Below are positions 1-9,086 of a stretch of 64,000 bases of DNA, piece by piece. The DNA lies in contig NZ_WTCR01000017.1 in assembly GCF_009795715.1 (NCBI RefSeq), positions 20,358 through 84,357 on the forward strand, given 5' to 3'. Origin of the DNA: Labilibaculum euxinicum. Its GTDB lineage: Bacteria; Bacteroidota; Bacteroidia; Bacteroidales; Marinifilaceae. The notes beneath the pieces were generated by a model. The model was not told the DNA's origin. It worked only from the letters and a program-made list of their open reading frames with translations, and ran no database searches. The first letter of the stretch is position 1; every line of letters starts with the position of its first letter. Position numbers and translations under genes: made by a program.

Positions 1-320
1 ATATGATCCTCAATAAATCTGGGATGAATCATTATATCCCCATCTATTTGAATTATATAATCAGAACTAACTTGAGCAATGGTCTTATTTAAAATTTTAC
101 ATTTCTGAAAACCATTGTCTTCATGCCAGATGTGTTTTACATTACATTGAAACATGGATCTATACTGATCAATAACCTGCTTTGTTTCTTCTTTCGAGCC
201 ATCATCTCCTACAACAATCTCGTTAGGCATCACAGTCTGTTTTAAAATACTGCGAAAAACTAAATCTAAAAACTTAGGATTATTATAGGTGGTAATTAGT
301 AACGTAACTGTAAATTCCAT
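1..320 (-). CDS. Glycosyltransferase family 2, 3'-truncated by window edge
   Basis: The reading frame starts at an ATG at 318-320 and runs off the left edge, giving about 106 residues. The N-terminus (MEFTVTLLITTYNNPKFLDL) is the usual GT2 opening for a GT-A fold. It is followed by a DDGS motif and, near the edge, an IQIDGD motif that would be the metal-binding DxD. It is the last visible gene of the minus-strand glycan operon, 24 bases after the GT4 gene. The sugar donor and acceptor cannot be told from this fragment. Confidence 0.85.
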   Translation of the reverse strand, partial: MEFTVTLLITTYNNPKFLDLVFRSILKQTVMPNEIVVGDDGSKEETKQVIDQYRSMFQCNVKHIWHEDNGFQKCKILNKTIAQVSSDYIIQIDGDIMIHPRFIEDH

Positions 321-344
321 ATGCTTCCTTGAAAATCTATTTAT

Positions 345-1304
345 TTAATCATCCATTGAGTAATGCCTTATATCAACACTCTCTTGATGTATTGGTATAC
401 TCATGTTTATAGTATGACCATTCAATACTTTATCGTACATTTTCAGATAACCATCACACATTAGCTTAACAGAAAAACTATCGCAAACATATTCATGACA
501 ATATTTTGCATTATATTCTTCATAATTTCTCGCTGCATCAATTAATTTCGAATATGAATTTGATGTTACCCCAACCTCTGAAGGTATTAATTCTGGTAAT
601 GAACCATAAGTACTACCAAATACAGGTGCTCCAAAATATAAACTTTCTACAATTGCTAAACCAAATGGTTCATGCCAAATTACAGGAAATAGAAGTGCTT
701 TTGACTGATTAATTACCCTGCTTTTTTTCTCTCCTCCAATAAATCCTTTATAACGTACCGTTTTAGAAAGAGGTAAGCCTCTCCCTCCAATTACTGCTAA
801 TTTTTCATTTAAGGCCTTTGCAATCTTTACACAACCCTTTAAGTTTTTCTTACTACGGCTCGCTTTCCCTAAAAACAAGAAATGATCCCTTTTCATTTTC
901 CATTTTACAGAACCATATTCATCAAAGTCTAATCCATTATATACAAATGCAGAACTTCCATGCCTCTCTGCATGATTTTTAGATATAAATACAGTATTGA
1001 GATCGTACTCTTGGCTAGGCTTGCTATTTCCATGTAAAGTCGAAATATAGGGTATAGACAACTCTTCCTCAATAGGAAAATGAACATGAACCATATCAAT
1101 GCCTTCAGGTATTTGCTCTCCTATCATCTTATCAGGATCATAAGTATATACTTTGGCAAAATGACAAGTGGAACCTGACTTTGCTAAAAAGCTTATCTTA
1201 TGTCCTCTTTTATTTAGTTCTTCTCCTAGCCACCAAACAATACGCTCTGTACCTCCATAAAGTAAGGCTGGAATTTTTTGATCACAAACCAATAATATAT
1301 TCAT
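345..1304 (-). CDS. Glycosyltransferase family 4 (GT-B)
   Basis: A 319-residue retaining GT-B enzyme. The N-terminal domain carries a glycine-rich YGGTERIVWWL stretch (about 16-26) that contacts acceptor or donor in this family. The C-terminal domain has FLFLGKASRSKKN (about 142-154) and the diagnostic HEPFGLAIVES block (about 211-221), whose two Glu residues bind the nucleotide. No signal peptide or membrane segment, so cytosolic or peripheral. It lies just downstream of a dead UDP-galactopyranose mutase and upstream of a GT2, so it probably acts on a surface glycan. Donor unknown. Confidence 0.88.
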   Translation of the reverse strand: MNILLVCDQKIPALLYGGTERIVWWLGEELNKRGHKISFLAKSGSTCHFAKVYTYDPDKMIGEQIPEGIDMVHVHFPIEEELSIPYISTLHGNSKPSQEYDLNTVFISKNHAERHGSSAFVYNGLDFDEYGSVKWKMKRDHFLFLGKASRSKKNLKGCVKIAKALNEKLAVIGGRGLPLSKTVRYKGFIGGEKKSRVINQSKALLFPVIWHEPFGLAIVESLYFGAPVFGSTYGSLPELIPSEVGVTSNSYSKLIDAARNYEEYNAKYCHEYVCDSFSVKLMCDGYLKMYDKVLNGHTINMSIPIHQESVDIRHYSMDD

Positions 1305-1312
1305 GTTATATT

Positions 1313-1770
1313 TTAGATTTTTTTTTCAAGTAATAAGGCTGCTTCAATAGTATCGTTCATATCGTAATATTTATAGTCAGCTAAACGCCCACCAAAAATA
1401 TACTTTTCGTATGAAGCTTTCGCCAATTTCTGATATTCTTTCAGTAATTTATTATTCCTATCATCATTAAATAGGATAGTAAGGCTCATTATCCCTACCA
1501 AATTCATGCAGATATTCTTTTGTTACAACAGTTTTATTCTGAGACCCAAACTCAAAATTAAAACTTCTATATTCCAGCTTACCTAGTTAACAATCAAGAA
1601 ATTCATCAATTTTACCAGTATATAATATTTTCTCTCCCAGAACACCAAGTTCTTCTTTGTTCTCAACAAAGTTAATATCAGATCTAACCTCAACACCTTC
1701 CAGTACGTCTTCAATTAATTATATTCTCCAATGAGGATTCCTTGATAAATATTTTCATCTACAATGATCA
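1313..1770 (-). pseudogene. glf: UDP-galactopyranose mutase remnant (C-terminal part)
   Basis: Read in the minus direction, this stretch encodes pieces that align in order with the C-terminal part of Glf: IYQGILIGEYN, then IEDVLEGVEV, ILYTGKIDEF, LGKLEYRSFNFEFG, KTVVTKEY, NEPYYP, and YIFGGRLADYKYYDM near the end. The frame is broken at least three times. There is a stop and frame change after IGEYN (about 1715), an in-frame TAA just before LGKLEYRS (about 1587), and an extra T in CCTATTTAATGAT (about 1474) that destroys the expected PINDDRN. The FAD-binding N-terminal half is missing. Glf makes UDP-galactofuranose, so the neighbouring glycan probably once contained Galf. Confidence 0.85.
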
Positions 1771-1776
1771 GGTCTT

Positions 1777-3612
1777 TCAATAAAAAAGTCCTTTAAACTT
1801 TGCTTTAATAGCATTCTTCCGCTTAATTTTTGTCTTGTGACTTTCATCAAATTCAATTAAGAGTCTTACTGCTTCATCTTCATTCATACCATTTATTCTT
1901 GCATATTCCCGAGCAACAATTTCCAATTCATCTTCGTTTGCCCAAATCTGAGAAAAGTTTTGAAGACCTTTTTGATAGCCCATTTCTTCAAATCTCATTC
2001 TGTTAATATCGACAATACTAAATTTATATTTAGAATCAGCCAATCGGTTTATTAATATATTCCCTCTTGAATAATCCAGATGATGAACACCATTCTTATG
2101 TAATTTCTCATAAGTAAAGACTGCAAATTGTCTAAGAATATTTTCTTTATCTGGAAATTCAAATCCAATTAAATCACGAATTGTAAAATCGTATTTTTGG
2201 TGAATACTCACATAAAAACTGCGGTTAAATAATCCATTTTTCAACACTTCTACACAAGCAACCGGCTCTGGAGTACTGGTTCCCTTTTTAATCAATTTCA
2301 TTGCATACAAATAGGAATGTTTGGCTTTTGAACCTCTCAGCCATGCATAGGCAATTTTATTAATTAAATGTGGAATTTTAAAAGATTTTACATTAACCAA
2401 GAGCCCTCCACAATTAAAAGTTTTGATTGTATTTCGCCCTTCATAAATACAAGTCCCCTGTTTTTCAAAAATATATGGCAAATCCTTAACAAAATCTGAC
2501 AGAAACGAATAATCATTATTTACTTTGCAACGTATTTTTAGTTCCGAAATCTTCCGTCCCTCTTTTTTGTCAAGTTCAGGCAATAACTCAATAATTTTAT
2601 TTGCCACACGTTCTCCCGCCCGTCCATCTAATGTTTCAAACATTCGTTTATTTGCTACCTCCTGATCAATTTTCTTTTGGTTTATATTTTGGTAGGCATA
2701 TTCTAACATTTCATCCAATTCGCTAACTTTCTCAATCTGAAAACTAATCGATTTAATAATTTCCCGGACTTCAGGAACAGTTCTTTTTACAGACGGGACT
2801 TTAAAAGAAACTATTGGTTTGTATAAAGCACTCATTTCTGATAATATTGAACTTGTATCTCCAACACAAATATCCGAAATCATGATATACGGCGTAATAT
2901 CCTGCGACTCAATATAAATGACTTCCGGAGTATTCTTGATCACACTTTTATATTTTTTTGAAGTCCAAACGTGAAGAGTAACCAAAACATTGTATTCATT
3001 AGTGAAATTGGATAATTTATTGTACCATTCGTGAACTGCTGACATTTGCGAGCCATCCCAAGTAGCTGAAAACAAAACAGTCTTTTTATTAGGATCAATA
3101 TTTAATTCCTCCTTCAACTTACCAAGAACCTCTTCAGAGTAAGTACCATTAAAAGCATCATCCATTTTTGGGAAACCTAAGCCAACCCCAGATGTAATTC
3201 CAATCAATCGGGCTTCCTCCACCTCTTTTGAACTGGTAAAATGAAATTGATTAAACATATTGTGTCCATTTACATTGGCAAAAGGTTTAAAATGATATGC
3301 TCCATGCGCAATCCCAATTCTAATAATTTTTGATTCCGGAAATAAATAACATGCCTGACGGCACATTATCACTGCCTTGGGAAATACGGGCATCACCCTT
3401 GCTTTTATTCCTTTTTCAAGCAATTTCTTTTGTAGGCTGCGATTCTTTGCAACGATAGTAATTGGTTTCAGATGTCTTTGTACGTTCTTAAAAATCTCTA
3501 AATCCAATTCATTGGCACAATAGAATACAATTTCTGTTCTTCGCTTTAGTAAATTAAGAAAATTCCAGACTATTTTATAAGGGAATTTTACAACATAATA
3601 TGTCAAAACCAT
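1777..3612 (-). CDS. CDP-glycerol glycerophosphotransferase-like domain fused to LPS/Kdo-kinase-like domain
   Basis: A 611-residue two-domain protein. Residues about 30-350 resemble the TagB/TagF CDP-glycerol:polyol-phosphate glycerophosphotransferase family: IAHGAYHF (101-108), LFSATWDGS (180-188) and SDICVGDTSSIL (246-257). Residues about 375-600 look like the InaA/WaaP/KdkA lipopolysaccharide kinases, with a candidate Lys at VKSFK (408-412), the catalytic loop HHLDYSRGN (510-518, HxDxxxxN) and a metal-binding VDINR (534-538). The predicted role is to add glycerol-phosphate and phosphate groups to a surface glycan or lipid A core at the inner membrane. It lies between wzi and the glf remnant. 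These two activities are usually on separate proteins; a wrong join is unlikely because the frame is uninterrupted. Confidence 0.78.
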   Translation of the reverse strand: MVLTYYVVKFPYKIVWNFLNLLKRRTEIVFYCANELDLEIFKNVQRHLKPITIVAKNRSLQKKLLEKGIKARVMPVFPKAVIMCRQACYLFPESKIIRIGIAHGAYHFKPFANVNGHNMFNQFHFTSSKEVEEARLIGITSGVGLGFPKMDDAFNGTYSEEVLGKLKEELNIDPNKKTVLFSATWDGSQMSAVHEWYNKLSNFTNEYNVLVTLHVWTSKKYKSVIKNTPEVIYIESQDITPYIMISDICVGDTSSILSEMSALYKPIVSFKVPSVKRTVPEVREIIKSISFQIEKVSELDEMLEYAYQNINQKKIDQEVANKRMFETLDGRAGERVANKIIELLPELDKKEGRKISELKIRCKVNNDYSFLSDFVKDLPYIFEKQGTCIYEGRNTIKTFNCGGLLVNVKSFKIPHLINKIAYAWLRGSKAKHSYLYAMKLIKKGTSTPEPVACVEVLKNGLFNRSFYVSIHQKYDFTIRDLIGFEFPDKENILRQFAVFTYEKLHKNGVHHLDYSRGNILINRLADSKYKFSIVDINRMRFEEMGYQKGLQNFSQIWANEDELEIVAREYARINGMNEDEAVRLLIEFDESHKTKIKRKNAIKAKFKGLFY

Positions 3613-3632
3613 TCTCTGGTATCATTTAATAG

Positions 3633-5117
3633 TTAATATCTTTTTCCGGTCAAAATCCCTTTTTTAACCAACTTTATTTGAAAACCAATATTATTGTCTA
3701 AATATTTACCGCGATCAATGGCAATACTTGCTAATACTTCAAATGGTACTGCTTTCCATCTTGGAAAAATTACCTCCATTAAATAAGATTGCTGAGCAAG
3801 ACCATCAGGATAGGTATAACTTTTTGAATAGTTTTCTTCCTGATTCCCCTGCCCATCATTTACAAGCAATGCCCGTCCATAGTTCTCTGAAAAAGTAAGC
3901 AGGGTTTTGTACTTCAATTTCCCTATAAAACCTGTAATTCCTAAATGATGAGCCACAATAGCATTATTTGTAATGCCATTCACCTCACCATTTGCAAGAG
4001 ATGGTGTAAACAAAGGCAAACCAATAATTCGTTGATGATTTGTCCAACCTGATTGAAAAATACCATTAGAGAAGTACCCATCAAACCCAATTACCGGTTC
4101 AATTGGATGATTTGGACGAATGCTGTAGCCCCCTTGGTCTTTGGTATAATAATACTCATAAATAAAGGATGAAATCAATTTTGATTCTTTGAATTTAAGA
4201 AAGAAACTCATATTCCAATCCTTCACCTTATTGATATGCTTAAAATCACCTGACTTATCCTCGTACATATTTTTAAAACTCAACACCGATTCTATTTTCG
4301 AAGTCGAATATGAAAACTCAAACATATTTTGTCCGATATGATTTCCTGATTTGTTGTAACTCTCGTTTATTGATTGATTCCCGTTTTCGTCAACTAACAC
4401 TTTACCTCCTCTTACGAAAACAGCATCTGCAAACGCATCAAAACCTCCTAAACTACCCCATTTAGGAGAGGTTCCTCCCCATTGAGCATAGTGATCCAAC
4501 CCAATCGTAAATGACAATCCTTCCTTTTTACCAATTCTTAAAAACGCATTCTTGTGATGGACATTAGTTTTGTCAACATATCTATCATCCAGCATAATTC
4601 CATTAGAAAAACTACCCTTCACCCACAACAAATTATTCGTAAATGGAACAGAGATAAAATCTTTTAACTGAAATTTTAATTCCGGATACATTCTGGCATT
4701 ACCTGAATAAAGCAAATCATTATTAGTTACAGACAAACCATCAAATTGGACATCCCGATGTTGCATTCCTAAATCAACACTTACTCCATTCCATATTGCT
4801 GAAGCGTACAGTTCATCAATAAAAACCTCCGATTCTCCACCTTGACTTCCTATAATTGATGTCCCATAATTAAATTTCAGTCCTTGTTTATTTACATGTG
4901 AATCACTGTAAATTCGCAAATTTACAACACCACTATTTTCATTTGGTATAATACCATACTTATTACTAACCAACCAAAAAGGCATGGTGCCCTTATCGGA
5001 AAACTGGCTCATCACTTGAGCTTCATAAGTTATCTCTCTTTTTTGACTATAAGAGGAAACAACACCAAGTAACAATATGGAAAGAACAAAAACGTTTTTA
5101 AAATATTTAAATATCAT
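3633..5117 (-). CDS. wzi: Capsule assembly protein Wzi family, outer-membrane beta-barrel
   Basis: A 494-residue protein with a signal peptide (about 1-24, ending near SSYSQ) and an all-beta body rich in alternating aromatic strands, as in the Wzi 18-stranded barrel. The opening MSQFSDKGTMPFWLVSNKYG is typical of Bacteroidota Wzi-like proteins. Wzi binds capsule or O-polysaccharide at the cell surface in Escherichia coli; the same role is inferred here. The start overlaps the end of the NUDIX gene by 11 bases, so the two are co-transcribed and probably translationally coupled. Confidence 0.85.
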   Translation of the reverse strand: MIFKYFKNVFVLSILLLGVVSSYSQKREITYEAQVMSQFSDKGTMPFWLVSNKYGIIPNENSGVVNLRIYSDSHVNKQGLKFNYGTSIIGSQGGESEVFIDELYASAIWNGVSVDLGMQHRDVQFDGLSVTNNDLLYSGNARMYPELKFQLKDFISVPFTNNLLWVKGSFSNGIMLDDRYVDKTNVHHKNAFLRIGKKEGLSFTIGLDHYAQWGGTSPKWGSLGGFDAFADAVFVRGGKVLVDENGNQSINESYNKSGNHIGQNMFEFSYSTSKIESVLSFKNMYEDKSGDFKHINKVKDWNMSFFLKFKESKLISSFIYEYYYTKDQGGYSIRPNHPIEPVIGFDGYFSNGIFQSGWTNHQRIIGLPLFTPSLANGEVNGITNNAIVAHHLGITGFIGKLKYKTLLTFSENYGRALLVNDGQGNQEENYSKSYTYPDGLAQQSYLMEVIFPRWKAVPFEVLASIAIDRGKYLDNNIGFQIKLVKKGILTGKRY

Positions 5118-5646
5118 GCTTGTATTTTTTTACAAAAGATTTAACAATTTCCTTCATTGAAACAGATCCTATTTCCTGATAAGGAATAGATTCTGTCTCA
5201 TAAAACTTAAATCCAGAAATATCATCATTTGCATCAATTTCTTTAAAAGATTTTATTTTGCAAATATAGGCCAAATCTAAGGTAAATACAGATAATCCAC
5301 CAAAAACATATTCGTTTGGATAAGACATAAAATAGGACAATTCTGCAACTTCTAAATTCAACTCTTCTTTAATTTCACGACAGAGTGCCTGTTCTGCTGT
5401 TTCCATTACATCCACAAAGCCTCCTGGTAAATCGAGCATCCCTTTCTGGGGCTCAACAGCTCGTTTGGCAAGTAACAACTCTCCTTTTTCGTTAACTATT
5501 AAAGCAGCGACTGCAGCAGAGGCATTTACATACAAATGAAAATGGCAGTTCTCACACAAAAATGAATTATCACTTTTGTAAAGAAACTCTGCTCCACCAC
5601 ATTTGGGACAATATTTAATTACTTTTTGAGGGAATGTTGGACTCAT
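5107..5646 (-). CDS. NUDIX hydrolase with N-terminal zinc ribbon
   Basis: 179 residues. A CPKC...CENC zinc ribbon (C13, C16, C31, C34) precedes a NUDIX domain. The NUDIX box begins at G76-G77 and contains the REIKEEL core (about 90-96), matching GX5EX7REUXEEXGU. Such zinc-ribbon NUDIX proteins resemble NADH pyrophosphatase (NudC) and hydrolyse nucleoside diphosphates linked to another moiety; the exact substrate is unknown. It is the first gene of the 1-5.6 kb operon, directly behind a good promoter, and overlaps wzi. Confidence 0.87.
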   Translation of the reverse strand: MSPTFPQKVIKYCPKCGGAEFLYKSDNSFLCENCHFHLYVNASAAVAALIVNEKGELLLAKRAVEPQKGMLDLPGGFVDVMETAEQALCREIKEELNLEVAELSYFMSYPNEYVFGGLSVFTLDLAYICKIKSFKEIDANDDISGFKFYETESIPYQEIGSVSMKEIVKSFVKKYKHDI

Positions 5647-5669
5647 CTTCTACTTTTTTTTATGAACAG

Positions 5670-5700
5670 CAAATCTACTGGAATGAAATTTGTTTCACAA
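5670..5700 (-). promoter_or_regulatory. Bacteroidota-type promoter for the NUDIX-wzi operon
   Basis: On the minus strand TAGATTTG (5677-5670) matches the TAnnTTTG -7 box exactly, and TTG (5700-5698) lies 20 bases upstream as the -33 element. The predicted start of transcription would leave a leader of about 18 bases before the ATG at 5646. Confidence 0.55.
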
Positions 5701-5992
5701 TAATCAAACGACATTTTTAACTGAATATTGGTATTGCATTTATTTGGATTGACAAAAAATAAGCCTGTGATTCCTATCTAGCTGTTTGATATTTTGAAAA
5801 AGTTATTACTTTTAAAACGAAGCAAATTATTAATGGGACGAGCCAAACTCGTTTCTATCCTGACACTTTTTGAGGTTTATCTTTTTCATGTTTCATTAAG
5901 TCGCTATTACTGATTAAGAAAAGATATTCAGGCCTCCCATTTTTTTTGCTGTTTAAACAGGAATAAATTTCTAACCCAATTACCATAAGTTC
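5701..5992. other. Non-coding spacer
   Basis: Between the NUDIX promoter and the ggt terminator I see no supported gene. A 90-codon minus-strand frame that enters from the ggt 3' end has no recognisable domain and shares the ggt terminator sequence, so it was not called. A short ACGAG/CTCGT hairpin lies near 5838. Confidence 0.5.
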
Positions 5993-6028
5993 AAAAAAGG
6001 CAAATTTCAAATGAAATTTGCCTTTTTT
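5993..6028 (-). terminator. Intrinsic terminator of ggt
   Basis: A perfect 16-bp stem (A/T run, GGCAAATTTC and its complement) with a 4-base loop, starting one base after the ggt stop codon. T-runs at both ends mean it could work in both directions. Confidence 0.85.
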
Positions 6029-6029
6029 A

Positions 6030-7727
6030 CTAATAACCAGACGCCCGGCTGTCCTTATGTCTTTTAGTATCTGCAACACCAATGTATTCTCCCGAGTCCG
6101 AAACAAAAATATCGGCCATCGTTCCAATTTTCGATTGAGGTTTCACTATATGTTTCAGATCTTTAAGTTTATCTACAACTTCCTTCGATGGAAAATCCGT
6201 TTCTACATATATTTCATCGGGTAACCATTGCGAATGAATGCGAGGCGCATCAACAACCTGCTGTGGGTTCATCTTAAAATCGATTTTATTAATGATATTT
6301 TGAAAGACTGAGGTTATTATTGTAGATCCTCCGGGAGAACCCAACACCATAAACAGCTTCCCATCCTTCTCAATAATTGTTGGTGTCATACTGCTCAGCA
6401 TTCGTTTCCCGGGCTGAATTGAATTGGCTTCACCGCCAACCAATCCGAACTGATTTGGAAAACCGGGTTTGCTGCTAAAGTCATCCATTTCATTGTTTAG
6501 AAAAAAACCGCCTCCTTCAACCATCACTTTACTACCGTAATTCCCATTTAGCGTAGTGGTTACAGCAATTGCATTACCTTCCGAATCGGCGATTGAAAAA
6601 TGAGTGGTTTCAAAACTCTCTATCAGCTCAACACTTCCTGCTTTTATATCCTGCGAATTTGTTTTCTTATTCATTTCAATACCAGCAAATCGATTCTCTA
6701 AATACTCATCGTCAACTAATCGATTAACAGGAACTTCGTAATAATCGGGATCGCCAAGCCATGCAGCTCGATCAGCATACACTCTTCGCTCTAATTCGAC
6801 CATTAAATGAATGTGCTCAAAAGATCCAAAACTATACTTATTCATTTTATACATCCCGGCTCCTTTAAGCAACTGAACCAATGCCACACCTCCACTTGAT
6901 GGCGGAGGCATTGAAATGATTTTATGTCCCCGATATTCACCTAACAATGGCTTTCTCCAGATAGATTGATAATCCTGTAAATCTTTAGCTGTAATAATAC
7001 CGCCATGTTTTTCCATCTCTGAAACAATCAATCCTGCAGTTTCCCCTTCATAAAATCCATTGCGCCCACTTGCTTTTATTCGTGATAATGTTCTTGACAA
7101 TGCAATATTTCTCAAGGTATCTCCCTCTCTAAAAAGACCTTCCCTTAAATAAGGAACTAAACTCTTCCCTTTGTTTTGATTTTGTATTTGATCGTGGTAA
7201 TCATTTAATTTATTTGCTTCCAACAAACTTAAAGCAACACCATTCTCAGCCAGTTTAATTGCTGGTTCTAACAATGCCTTCCAATCCATTTTCCCATACT
7301 TCTGATGCAACTTTACCATTCCATCTACGGTACCCGGAACTCCAACAGCCAAATCCCCATTTTTACTCAAATCAGAATTAACTCTTCCATCCTCATCACA
7401 ATACATCTGTTCATATGCAGCTTTTGGTGCTGTTTCCCGAAAATCAAGAGAATTATAATCTCCGCCAGAAGTTCTGATAACGGCAAAACCTCCTCCGGCA
7501 ATATTTCCGGCTCGTGAGTAGACAACTGCCAACGCAAATTGTACGGCAACAGCCGCATCAAAAGCATTTCCACCTTTTTGTAATATATCCTTCCCAACTT
7601 CAGAAGCCAAATAATGAGCTGTTACCACGACCCCGTTTTTATAGGATTTTGATTCAAGAGGAACATTACATGAAAAACCCAAAAGAATAAAGGCTAAAAG
7701 GATTGAAGTTAATTTTGTTTTGCTCAT
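6030..7727 (-). CDS. ggt: Gamma-glutamyltranspeptidase (lipoprotein)
   Basis: 565 residues. The N-terminus ends in a lipobox LGFSC (C20), so the enzyme is probably a lipoprotein in the periplasm or on the cell surface. The large-subunit part has GGNAFDAAVAVQFAL and AGNIAGGGF. The autoprocessing site is FETTHFSIAD, with T374 as the N-terminal nucleophile of the small subunit. PGKRMLSSMTPTI and GSPGGSTI follow as in all GGTs. It cleaves glutathione and other gamma-glutamyl compounds for amino-acid recovery. It is a single-gene unit with its own terminator. Confidence 0.95.
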   Translation of the reverse strand: MSKTKLTSILLAFILLGFSCNVPLESKSYKNGVVVTAHYLASEVGKDILQKGGNAFDAAVAVQFALAVVYSRAGNIAGGGFAVIRTSGGDYNSLDFRETAPKAAYEQMYCDEDGRVNSDLSKNGDLAVGVPGTVDGMVKLHQKYGKMDWKALLEPAIKLAENGVALSLLEANKLNDYHDQIQNQNKGKSLVPYLREGLFREGDTLRNIALSRTLSRIKASGRNGFYEGETAGLIVSEMEKHGGIITAKDLQDYQSIWRKPLLGEYRGHKIISMPPPSSGGVALVQLLKGAGMYKMNKYSFGSFEHIHLMVELERRVYADRAAWLGDPDYYEVPVNRLVDDEYLENRFAGIEMNKKTNSQDIKAGSVELIESFETTHFSIADSEGNAIAVTTTLNGNYGSKVMVEGGGFFLNNEMDDFSSKPGFPNQFGLVGGEANSIQPGKRMLSSMTPTIIEKDGKLFMVLGSPGGSTIITSVFQNIINKIDFKMNPQQVVDAPRIHSQWLPDEIYVETDFPSKEVVDKLKDLKHIVKPQSKIGTMADIFVSDSGEYIGVADTKRHKDSRASGY

Positions 7728-7795
7728 GTTAAATTTGCTAAATGATTCAGAATTCTAAAGATAAATAGGATTTATTCAGTACCATACACTTAATA

Positions 7796-7827
7796 CAAAA
7801 AAAAAGGTGCCCTTTTCGGACACCCTC
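7796..7827 (-). terminator. Intrinsic terminator downstream of the CBM9-like gene
   Basis: On the minus strand GGTGTCC, a GAAAA loop and GGGCACC form a 7-bp stem with one G-T pair, followed by a run of T. It begins about 10 bases after the stop codon at 7836. Confidence 0.75.
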
Positions 7828-7835
7828 AAATTTTC

Positions 7836-8867
7836 TTATTCACTCCATATCTTACTTTCGTGATCGATATACCAAGTTTTCCCCGTTTTTCCTTTGGCAT
7901 AAATTATAAATTGCTTTTTCGTTACTTCCACCTGAATTGCGAAAGGTGATTTCAGTTCTTTTTGATAAGATCCTTTCTCGCTGCAATACTGCTTCTGCTG
8001 CTTATACAATTTAATCAGTTCCCTTTTTAAAGGATAATCTTCATCCATTTTAAACACAACACTTCCCTCGCCTGCCTTTGTTGTTGAAAACTGTACATAT
8101 CCCCATGTTTCAGGCTGATGCATTGCAATAACTCCTTGTGGAGACCATACCCAATTGTGTTCCGGGAAAGTTTTTCCAGTTTCTGGATCAATACATTTTA
8201 AGTACGTTCCTTTATCTGCTTTCACATCCCAATTTACCCGAGAAAAATTGACCCGCCATTGTTCTCCGTTTTTCGGCTTTCGTTGTTCAGGAGCACACTC
8301 CTTCAATACTTCCCAAGGGAAAGCAATTTCCAATGTCCACTTCTCATCCTTGTCCGAAGAATCATTTATTGTTCCGTAAATGGCTGTTGCCGATTTTAAT
8401 CCTTTTATATCCCATGCATTAATTGCAGGAGCACCATCACGATATGGTTTTGCCAACATCAAATCCCAAATGGTATTTAAAGCATTCATTTCAAACTCAT
8501 AATACCTATGATTATCCCCCTGAGGATCAATAAACACCTCGAAATCATTATCGTAAAATATTACTGTATCGCGTTGTTTTAACTTTGCCCAAACATGTGG
8601 TTCTTCCAATTCTGCAGCCACATAAAAATAATCCTCATCCCATGCCATTTTAACATGAGTTTTATAGGTAGGCAAAGGTTTTTTATCTCCTTCTATATCC
8701 ACAAAATATTCTGACCAATCTACATCTCCCCACTCCGAATCACTTAAAACTCCATCTATATTTATTGGATTAGAAGTTTTATAGCACATATATGATCTCG
8801 CCTGATCCTGAGCCTTTCCCAAAGCAATAACAGTTAGCATCAAAACGATTAGCAATGTTGTTCTCAT
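7836..8867 (-). CDS. Carbohydrate-binding family 9-like exported protein
   Basis: 343 residues with a cleavable signal peptide (about 1-19, ALGKAQ). Residues about 25-260 match the CBM9-like fold of Bacteroidota: INIDGVLSDSEWGDVDWS, FYVAAELEEPHVWAKL, DTVIFYDNDFEVFIDPQGDN, and YYEFEMNALNTIWDLML. CBM9 modules bind reducing ends of sugars or glycans in the periplasm or outside. No catalytic domain is present; the last 80 residues are lysine-rich and unassigned. Monocistronic, with a possible promoter at 8929 and its own terminator. Confidence 0.82.
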   Translation of the reverse strand: MRTTLLIVLMLTVIALGKAQDQARSYMCYKTSNPINIDGVLSDSEWGDVDWSEYFVDIEGDKKPLPTYKTHVKMAWDEDYFYVAAELEEPHVWAKLKQRDTVIFYDNDFEVFIDPQGDNHRYYEFEMNALNTIWDLMLAKPYRDGAPAINAWDIKGLKSATAIYGTINDSSDKDEKWTLEIAFPWEVLKECAPEQRKPKNGEQWRVNFSRVNWDVKADKGTYLKCIDPETGKTFPEHNWVWSPQGVIAMHQPETWGYVQFSTTKAGEGSVVFKMDEDYPLKRELIKLYKQQKQYCSEKGSYQKELKSPFAIQVEVTKKQFIIYAKGKTGKTWYIDHESKIWSE

Positions 8868-8928
8868 ATCAAGCAGTGTATTTATTTTTATTTAAAATTA
8901 AGTAATAAAATAAGTGTTTAACTAATTT

Positions 8929-8936
8929 CAAATCTA
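8929..8936 (-). promoter_or_regulatory. Possible -7 box upstream of CBM9-like gene
   Basis: TAGATTTG on the minus strand fits TAnnTTTG, about 60 bases upstream of the start codon. A good TTTG at -33 is not seen, so this is tentative. Confidence 0.3.
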
Positions 8937-9055
8937 AGGATAATTTTCAGCATTAAAATCCGGACTTTGCAACATTTACGGGAGTTTAAAATGGAATTCC
9001 GCTACATCATCAGTACTAATCTGGTTTAGCAGGATGAAAAAAAAACATTTATTCC

Positions 9056-9063
9056 TACTTTTG
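9056..9063 (+). promoter_or_regulatory. Possible -7 box of the nitroreductase gene
   Basis: TACTTTTG fits TAnnTTTG exactly, 23 bases before the ATG at 9087. The -33 region is poor. Confidence 0.35.
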
Positions 9064-9086
9064 GAACGAAGCTAAAAATCAAACTC

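Noticed and set aside
5855..6127. Minus-strand 90-codon frame overlapping the ggt 3' end
   Set aside because: It crosses the ggt terminator, shares ggt DNA in another frame and shows no domain.
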